Source of the DNA: Klebsiella pneumoniae
Lineage (GTDB): Bacteria > Myxococcota_A > UBA9042
DNA: 40,218 nt
NCBI GenBank assembly: GCA_945889325.1
Contig: CAMDBH010000030.1
Location: 1 to 40,218 of the forward strand
Direction: 5' to 3'
Shown here piece by piece: positions 35,588 through 40,218 of the stretch. The translations under genes were made by a program, and so were the position numbers. The first letter of the stretch is position 1. Every line of letters starts with the position of its first letter. Under the pieces are notes generated by a model. The model ran no database searches and was not told the DNA's origin. It saw only the letters and a list, made by a program, of their open reading frames with translations.

Positions 35588-37381
35588 ATGTTAGAACGAG
35601 AAACCATCCCCAACTGGCTGCAACCATTTCAGCGCAAATGCGCATTTATGCTGACGTTTTGTGTTGGCATATTGGCAATCGGCGCGCCAGCGGCTGCGTT
35701 GACGATCCAAATCGACGGCATCGAAGCGGCACCGGGCAGCGACTACACCCCGGTGGAGCGTTTGGGGCTGGTGTCGAGCAAAGTCGGCGATGCCTTGGTC
35801 AAACACGTGATCAACATCGCGGATTGTGAAGGGGTTATGGCGGCCAAATCGCCGATCATCCGCTTGCGTTGGTCTTGGTCGGACCGGGTGCAGTCGCTCA
35901 CTTCGGTGCCGACACCGGCGTATGGCATCAAAGTTTCCGCCGCGGGCAAAAGTTGCTCAACCACTGACATGAATGAATTGTCGACCACCGTTGCAAGTGA
36001 TTGTTTTGTGGTGACGGCGAACCACGCTTTTGGCAACTCGTTGACCGGCAGCGGTGAAGCCGTTGACATCAATTTGGCTAAACTCATCGGCGACACCGGC
36101 TGCAACACCGGCTCAGAAAACACAGCAAACGTCTATTTTATCGTCACCACCGCCGGTGCTGGCGTCGGTTCCACCACCTTCACAGGCGTGGTCTTCAATA
36201 TTACCTTGGACTTTTTGGCACCCGCAGCGCCCACAATTACCCAACTCGATTCCGGTGACAGCAATTTGCGCGTGGCGTGGAGCCATTTGGATACCACCGC
36301 CAGTCTGTCGGCGCGGGTGTATTGGTCCGAAGTGGCGTTTTCCCAAGCGTCGGCGTGGAGTCTCGATAATCATTCCGATACGTTGACGGGAACTTCGTAC
36401 CAGATCACCGGATTGACCAACAGCCAGCCGTATTACGTGTCAGTGACAGCACTTGACGTAAATGGCAATGAAAGCAACGGCGCACCGGTCAAACACGCCA
36501 CGCCGATACCGGTGCAGGACATGTGGGGCTATTACAAAGCCAATGGCGGCGCCGAGCGCGGCGGCTACGCGCCGTGTAGCGCTGGCCCGCACGCCAACTC
36601 CCCGTGGACGTTAGCGATTATGGTCGTTCTGGGTCTGGGCGTGATCGTTTTGCGGCGACGGCGCCCGCCGATGGCGCTCCCGATCGCGTTGGGCTTGCTG
36701 TTTGTGTGCGCGGCGCCGCGCGACGCGTTGGCCGTTTCACCGCAGACCAACAGTTTTGAAGTGCGCATCGGCAACTACAAGCCCAACATCGATAGTGAAT
36801 TTCCCAAAGCCACCCCTTACGCCGACATCTTGAACGACAGCAACTGGGACACCGGCATCGCGATTGACTGGCGCTTGTGGCATGGTTTTGGCGAACTGGG
36901 CATGGGGTTTGGTGCCAGTTGGTGGAACAAAGAGGGCAGCAGCCGCTCCACGATCGGCACCGCAACGGCGGACAAGACAAAATTGTCGATCGTCCCACTA
37001 ACCTTAGATCTGGTCTACCGTTTTGATGTGTTGGCTGAACGGTACAGTTTTCCGTTTGTGCCCTACGCCAAAGTCGGCGCCGTCTACGGTTTGTGGTGGA
37101 TCACCAATGGTGTTGGCAACATCACCCATTACACCGGCAACGACGGCGTTAGTCTCGCCGCCAAGGGCGGTACCGGCGGCTTTCACGGCAGCGTCGGCGT
37201 GCGCCTGTTGCTGGATGTTTTTGAACCGTCGGCCGCGCGCAGTTTTGACATCGAAATGGGCGTCAACCACAGTTATTTATACGCAGAATACCGCGTGATG
37301 TCGCTCAATGACTTCGCCAATCCCAAGTCCATCGACTTGTCCAATGACATGTTGGTGTTTGGCTTGGCTTTCGACCTCTGA
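35588..37381 (+). CDS. Fusion of a MYXO-CTERM-like FN3 protein with an outer-membrane beta-barrel (MXAN_2561/MXAN_2562-like)
   Basis: From ATG 35588 the product is 597 aa; ATG 35543 and TTG 35483 are possible longer starts, and no RBS is decisive. Signal peptide CAFMLTFCVGILAIGAPAAA; then a beta-rich domain, a fibronectin-III-like domain (~residues 211-310, ending SQPYYVSVTALDVNGNESNG) and VQDMWGYYKANGGAERGGYA followed by PCSAGP, a helix (WTLAIMVVLGLGVIVL) and RRRR, i.e. a MYXO-CTERM-like sorting tail. Without a stop, the frame continues through MALPIALGLLFVCAAPRDALA, a complete second signal peptide (Met at 36671), into a ~215-aa beta-barrel (SFEVRIGNYKPNIDSEF... LVFGLAFDL). In M. xanthus the two halves resemble adjacent separate genes, MXAN_2561-type and MXAN_2562-type. 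It ends two bases before truA. The halves are well supported; whether one chain is made is open. Confidence 0.75.
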   Translation: MLERETIPNWLQPFQRKCAFMLTFCVGILAIGAPAAALTIQIDGIEAAPGSDYTPVERLGLVSSKVGDALVKHVINIADCEGVMAAKSPIIRLRWSWSDRVQSLTSVPTPAYGIKVSAAGKSCSTTDMNELSTTVASDCFVVTANHAFGNSLTGSGEAVDINLAKLIGDTGCNTGSENTANVYFIVTTAGAGVGSTTFTGVVFNITLDFLAPAAPTITQLDSGDSNLRVAWSHLDTTASLSARVYWSEVAFSQASAWSLDNHSDTLTGTSYQITGLTNSQPYYVSVTALDVNGNESNGAPVKHATPIPVQDMWGYYKANGGAERGGYAPCSAGPHANSPWTLAIMVVLGLGVIVLRRRRPPMALPIALGLLFVCAAPRDALAVSPQTNSFEVRIGNYKPNIDSEFPKATPYADILNDSNWDTGIAIDWRLWHGFGELGMGFGASWWNKEGSSRSTIGTATADKTKLSIVPLTLDLVYRFDVLAERYSFPFVPYAKVGAVYGLWWITNGVGNITHYTGNDGVSLAAKGGTGGFHGSVGVRLLLDVFEPSAARSFDIEMGVNHSYLYAEYRVMSLNDFANPKSIDLSNDMLVFGLAFDL

Positions 37382-37383
37382 TC

Positions 37384-38220
37384 ATGCAGTTGCTGCAATC
37401 GCCGCGGGCGCTTTTGCTTTGGCTGCAGTTCGACGGTGGCCAGTTTTCCGGCTTTCAACGCCAAACCGAAAGCGTTCGCACCGTCGCAGGCACGCTCGAA
37501 GCTGCTTGGCGGGCGATGCTGGACGAACAAATCGTCGCAAAATCGTCCAGTCGCACCGACGCAGGCGTGCACGCGCGGCGCATGCCGGTGCTCGTGCGCA
37601 CCCACCGCGACGTGCCCACGCGCGGGATCTTGCTCGGCCTCAACCGCCACCTGCCCGACGATGTGGCGGTGCAAGAAGCCCATGAAATGCCCGACGATTT
37701 CGACGTGCGCAACGATGCTGTCGGCAAACGGTACATCTACCGCATTGCGCTGGGCGAAGCGCGCCAGCCGCTTTTGCGCCTCAACCACTGGCATTTGAAG
37801 GGATCGCTAGACGTCGCGCCTATGCAGCAGGCAGCCGCGGACTTCGCCGGCGTGCACGATTTTTCCAGTTTTCGCGGTGCCGCGTGTGTGGCCAAATCGA
37901 CGGTTCGGCATTTGCGCGCGGTGACCGTCAGCCAACCGCAGGCAGATCGCCTGGAAATCGAAGTGGACGGCAACGCGTTTTTATTGAATATGGTGCGGAT
38001 TATTGTCGGGACTTTGGTGGAAATCGGTCGCGGCAAGCTGGCCGAGGACTGCGTACCTGCGCTGCTTGCGGCGCGCGATCGCAGCCAAGCCGGGCAGACC
38101 GCCCCGGCGACCGGTTTGACGCTGGACGATGTGTTTTACGGACCGGCTGGTGCGAGGCAGGGGCTTAATTACAAAGATCTTTTGGTTAATATGCAAGCCT
38201 CCCGGCGGGTTTTGCCCTAA
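37384..38220 (+). CDS. truA: tRNA pseudouridine synthase A
   Basis: TruA converts uridines 38-40 of the tRNA anticodon stem to pseudouridine. The 278-aa protein begins with LLLWLQFDGGQFSGFQRQ and has the signature SSRTDAGVHA with catalytic Asp59, then RNDAVGKRYIYRI, DFSSFRGAAC and the C-terminal VDGNAFLLNMVRIIVGTLVE followed by IGRG, all typical of the family. Length is normal. The ATG lies two bases after the stop of the fusion protein gene, so translation is probably coupled. The C-terminus (YFKDLLVNMQASRRVLP region) is slightly extended. Cytoplasmic. Confidence 0.95.
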   Translation: MQLLQSPRALLLWLQFDGGQFSGFQRQTESVRTVAGTLEAAWRAMLDEQIVAKSSSRTDAGVHARRMPVLVRTHRDVPTRGILLGLNRHLPDDVAVQEAHEMPDDFDVRNDAVGKRYIYRIALGEARQPLLRLNHWHLKGSLDVAPMQQAAADFAGVHDFSSFRGAACVAKSTVRHLRAVTVSQPQADRLEIEVDGNAFLLNMVRIIVGTLVEIGRGKLAEDCVPALLAARDRSQAGQTAPATGLTLDDVFYGPAGARQGLNYKDLLVNMQASRRVLP

Positions 38221-38648
38221 GCGGTCCCGCTTTGCCCTGCGGGCGGCTTTTAGCTGCGCATTGCTTGTGCGCTGCGCGGCTGACATTTGCGCCGAATTGT
38301 TTTGCGCCTCACGGCGCTCGGCAGTAAAACACTTTATTTCCAATGACAGGTTCCGCCTGTCGGCGGGTCAGAACCGCCAAGCGCGGCGGTTCCGACACCT
38401 CCGCGCGCTTTTAATTTAAGGTGTTAGGGTTGTTTTGGTCCGGCGCGCCGTCTGTCTTTTCTCTTTCATGCCTCGCCACGCTGCGCTCGCGATGCATGAT
38501 GCGATCTACCTCTGCCGGCGCGCTTTTAGATTTTTTGGGTGCGCGGCGGGCGCACGCGCCCGCTGGCTCGCGGATTTTTAGGGCCCGGCCGCAAGCTGGG
38601 ATTTGCCCTGACATCCAAGCGGTTGGGCGTGAGTTGGATGGTTAGAAA
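38221..38648. other. Convergent intergenic region with several stem-loops
   Basis: This 428-bp region lies between the stop of truA (plus) and the stop of the ferritin-like gene (minus). No credible gene is present. It holds three clean hairpins: GACAGG/CCTGTC (38345-38361, five-base loop), GAACCGCC/GGCGGTTC (38371-38392, six-base loop) and GCGGGCG/CGCCCGC (38546-38563, four-base loop). None has a proper T tract in the orientation needed for termination. Confidence 0.5.
38226..38251 (+). terminator. Candidate terminator after truA
   Basis: CCCGC (38226-38230) pairs with GCGGG (38239-38243) over an eight-base loop, followed closely by CGGCTTTTAG. The stem is short; confidence is moderate to low. 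Confidence 0.42.
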
Positions 38649-39914
38649 TCAGGCCGCTTGCAAAAGCTTTTCGGCGCATGGTCTGATGACTTGATCAACA
38701 GCTAGGGCAGCCAAGCGGCTAAATTCCGCCGGCGTTAGACGGCCCCAACGGTGTTGAACTTCCGCCGAGACCGACGCGAGGCGCTCGTAACGACGGTCAG
38801 GACGCGGCGGCACCAGTAGCGCGTGGGCGAAGGCGACGCGGACTGCATCGCGCACCGGCTCACCGCCTGTTTCGCAGGCCCAGCGCACAAAGCGCCATGC
38901 CAATTCCGCGTGGCGGGTTTCGTCTTCGGTAATGCGGGCTAAGGCCTCAACCACCGCCGGTTCGGTTGCACGCCGCGCTGCCGATCCGGCGACGAGCGCC
39001 GCAAGTGTTTCACCAACACATCCTTGCACAACAGCAGCGGCGGCCGCTGCAGCCAGATCGCCCGCGATCCGCAAGTCGGCACACGGCAGGCACCCCGGAC
39101 CGCTTGGCTTGTTGTCGAGTTGCGCGGCCAGAGCCAAGCACAAAAGCGCGTGTTCAACTTCGTCGGCAGCGGCTAGCGTCGCCGCGAGTATCATTGCGGG
39201 CGGTGCGCCAAAATGGAGCAATTCCAAGGTAAACTGACAAAAACTCGCGACAGAAGCATGCTCGTCCAGCGCGTCAGCGCGCCAAGCCGCAGCCAGCAAG
39301 CCCGCCATAGCATCTACCGGTTCGACGTCGGAGAATTTTGCGGAGCGCCACTCGCTCGCCACCGATAGCGCTGCAGTGCGCGAGGTGCCGGCCACTAGGA
39401 ACGGCCGACCGCAAACGCACGTGTTGCAAACGGTGAACACACACTTATCGCCTTGCAATTCAACACCAGTCAAGTCCTGACAGTGAAGGAGCACGAAGTC
39501 GCCCGAAGGACAACCTTCGGGTGGCAAGATACCTTTGTACTCGAATTTGCAGTCGGGCAAGGCGCCGGCGTCGGGCTGGGGGCCGGAGCCCATGCACATG
39601 GGCTCCCAAGGCGGACCATAGCAAGTTCTCTTTTCAATGCCCGCCTTGATTTGCGCTGCGGTGTAAACATGTTTCTGCTCCCAACTGCCTCCCATGCCTT
39701 CGCATTTCGTTTGCTTGACCTCCGCATCGCTGAGCGCATCTTTCTTGACGGCAACATCGTTTGGCTGCGCATCTTTCTTGACGGCAACATCGTTTGGCTG
39801 CGCATCCAAATCGTCGCCCGCGCCAGCGGCTTGGGTACAGCCGCCGGCCGTTGCGGCCACGACAAAGCCCATTGCAGCGAGAATTCGTTCGCGCAAGTGG
39901 TTGATTTCGCGCAT
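38649..39914 (-). CDS. Ferritin-like di-iron domain lipoprotein
   Basis: From ATG 39914 (GGGGG four bases upstream) the product is 421 aa; the frame extends to 40100 without a signal. The N-terminus MREINHLRERILAAMGFVVA leads to ATAGGC, lipid Cys26. Next comes an 11-residue tandem duplication (DAQPNDVAVKK twice), then a ~130-residue Cys-rich domain (TKCEGMGGSW, CYGPPWEPMC, VCNTCVCG) and, from ~residue 205, a helical ferritin-like domain. All expected di-iron ligands appear in order: Glu in DEHASVASF, EVEH (ExxH), Glu in VGETLAAL, and ETRH (ExxH) in EDETRHAELAWRF. Ferritin-like proteins of this sort may oxidise or store iron or act on small molecules; an exported lipid-anchored form is unusual. 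Single gene on the minus strand, convergent with truA. Domain call firm; substrate unknown. Confidence 0.82.
   Translation of the reverse strand: MREINHLRERILAAMGFVVAATAGGCTQAAGAGDDLDAQPNDVAVKKDAQPNDVAVKKDALSDAEVKQTKCEGMGGSWEQKHVYTAAQIKAGIEKRTCYGPPWEPMCMGSGPQPDAGALPDCKFEYKGILPPEGCPSGDFVLLHCQDLTGVELQGDKCVFTVCNTCVCGRPFLVAGTSRTAALSVASEWRSAKFSDVEPVDAMAGLLAAAWRADALDEHASVASFCQFTLELLHFGAPPAMILAATLAAADEVEHALLCLALAAQLDNKPSGPGCLPCADLRIAGDLAAAAAAAVVQGCVGETLAALVAGSAARRATEPAVVEALARITEDETRHAELAWRFVRWACETGGEPVRDAVRVAFAHALLVPPRPDRRYERLASVSAEVQHRWGRLTPAEFSRLAALAVDQVIRPCAEKLLQAA
39734..39806 (-). repeat. 33-bp in-frame tandem duplication inside the ferritin-like lipoprotein gene
   Basis: Two exact copies of a 33-bp unit (39734-39766 and 39767-39799) plus the first seven bases of a third encode DAQPNDVAVKK twice. 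Perfect identity at the DNA level suggests a recent slippage duplication that lengthens the linker behind the lipid anchor. Confidence 0.9.
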
Positions 39915-40218
39915 GGGGCCCCCAAATTCATCGACTGAGTGAATGCCACGGCCCTTGCAGCCTTTGTGCGGTCGGGTCGCTGTGGCAAGCGCTAAAATCA
40001 GCTGCCGAAGTACGCAGTTGCTGCGAGTATCCGCGCAGAGTAATTGGCGGTCAAGGACATGCCTCGCTCCGCTCAGGGCGATCGCAAGAACGGTAACCAT
40101 CTGACACTTTGAGAGATATTCTCAACTTTATCAGCCCTGGTTACCGCCAACCGGTGATCTGCGGACATTGGGGCGCACGGTTTGGAACACAATCGCTGAA
40201 TTATTAAAAGTATTTTCT
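39915..40218. promoter_or_regulatory. Upstream region of the ferritin-like lipoprotein gene
   Basis: The last 304 bases contain no gene I can support. A near-palindrome TTGAGA-GATAT-TCTCAA lies at 40109-40125 and could be an operator or just chance. A promoter for the minus-strand gene should lie here, but none is clear. One GCGATCGC octamer is at 40078. Confidence 0.35.

Noticed and set aside
38537-38563. GC-rich hairpin next to a T run as the terminator of the ferritin-like gene
   Set aside because: On the minus strand the run beyond the hairpin is A-rich, not U-rich, so it is in the wrong orientation.
39734-39806. Direct repeats as a possible CRISPR array
   Set aside because: Only two adjoining 33-bp copies without spacers, in frame within a coding sequence.

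Overview
The window looks like chromosome of a myxobacterium-type organism (Myxococcota or a close delta-proteobacterial relative). The case rests on gene families, not on a database search. There is a contiguous set of Glt/Nfs-type envelope genes (two paralogous outer-membrane beta-barrels, a ~640-aa periplasmic protein, a ~1200-aa TPR protein and a Cys-rich TPR protein). At least eight lipoproteins are predicted, several with ASH/'choice-of-anchor D' immunoglobulin-like repeats and von Willebrand A (vWA) domains. One further protein has a MYXO-CTERM-like tail. The DNA is moderately GC-rich and strikingly rich in the octamer GCGATCGC. No tRNA, rRNA, CRISPR array, phage gene or transposase was seen.

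Layout. 1-1154: a HEAT-repeat lipoprotein (+). 10421-1159 (-): a run of three large surface-type lipoproteins (ASH/PKD/YfaP-like; ASH plus vWA; ASH/PKD-like), ending in an arginine deiminase whose start codon directly abuts the preceding stop. 23075-10993 (-): a probable operon of a vWA lipoprotein, two outer-membrane beta-barrels (GltA/GltB or NfsA/NfsB type), GltC/NfsC-, GltD/NfsD- and GltE/NfsE-like proteins and a small exported protein, closed by a strong intrinsic terminator at 10931-10969. A paralogue of the small protein follows the terminator. 23443-30878 (+): three tandem paralogous lipoproteins of the same ASH/PKD/YfaP-like type as the one at 8172-10421. 31255-38220 (+): housekeeping genes (HU/IHF-type DNA-binding protein, asparaginyl-tRNA synthetase, PP2C phosphatase, aspartate-semialdehyde dehydrogenase, TruA). 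Between asd and truA lies a remarkable fusion of a MYXO-CTERM-like protein with an outer-membrane beta-barrel. 39914-38649 (-): a lipoprotein with a complete ferritin-like di-iron motif set.

How the parts may work together. In Myxococcus xanthus, Glt proteins form the envelope-spanning gliding complex and the paralogous Nfs proteins handle spore-coat assembly; both use the AglRQS motor. The A-B-C-D-E order here is the order of nfsA-E. The vWA lipoprotein at the head of the operon recalls CglB, the vWA adhesin retained at the surface by the Glt outer-membrane platform. No motor gene (AglR/Q/S) and no GltG/GltJ-type cytoplasmic partner is in the window, so motility versus polymer export or another use cannot be decided. 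The four-member lipoprotein family on both sides of the operon carries a shared C-terminal module with an EF-hand-like DxDxDGxxD loop. It is the best candidate for an undescribed, possibly calcium-dependent, surface system.
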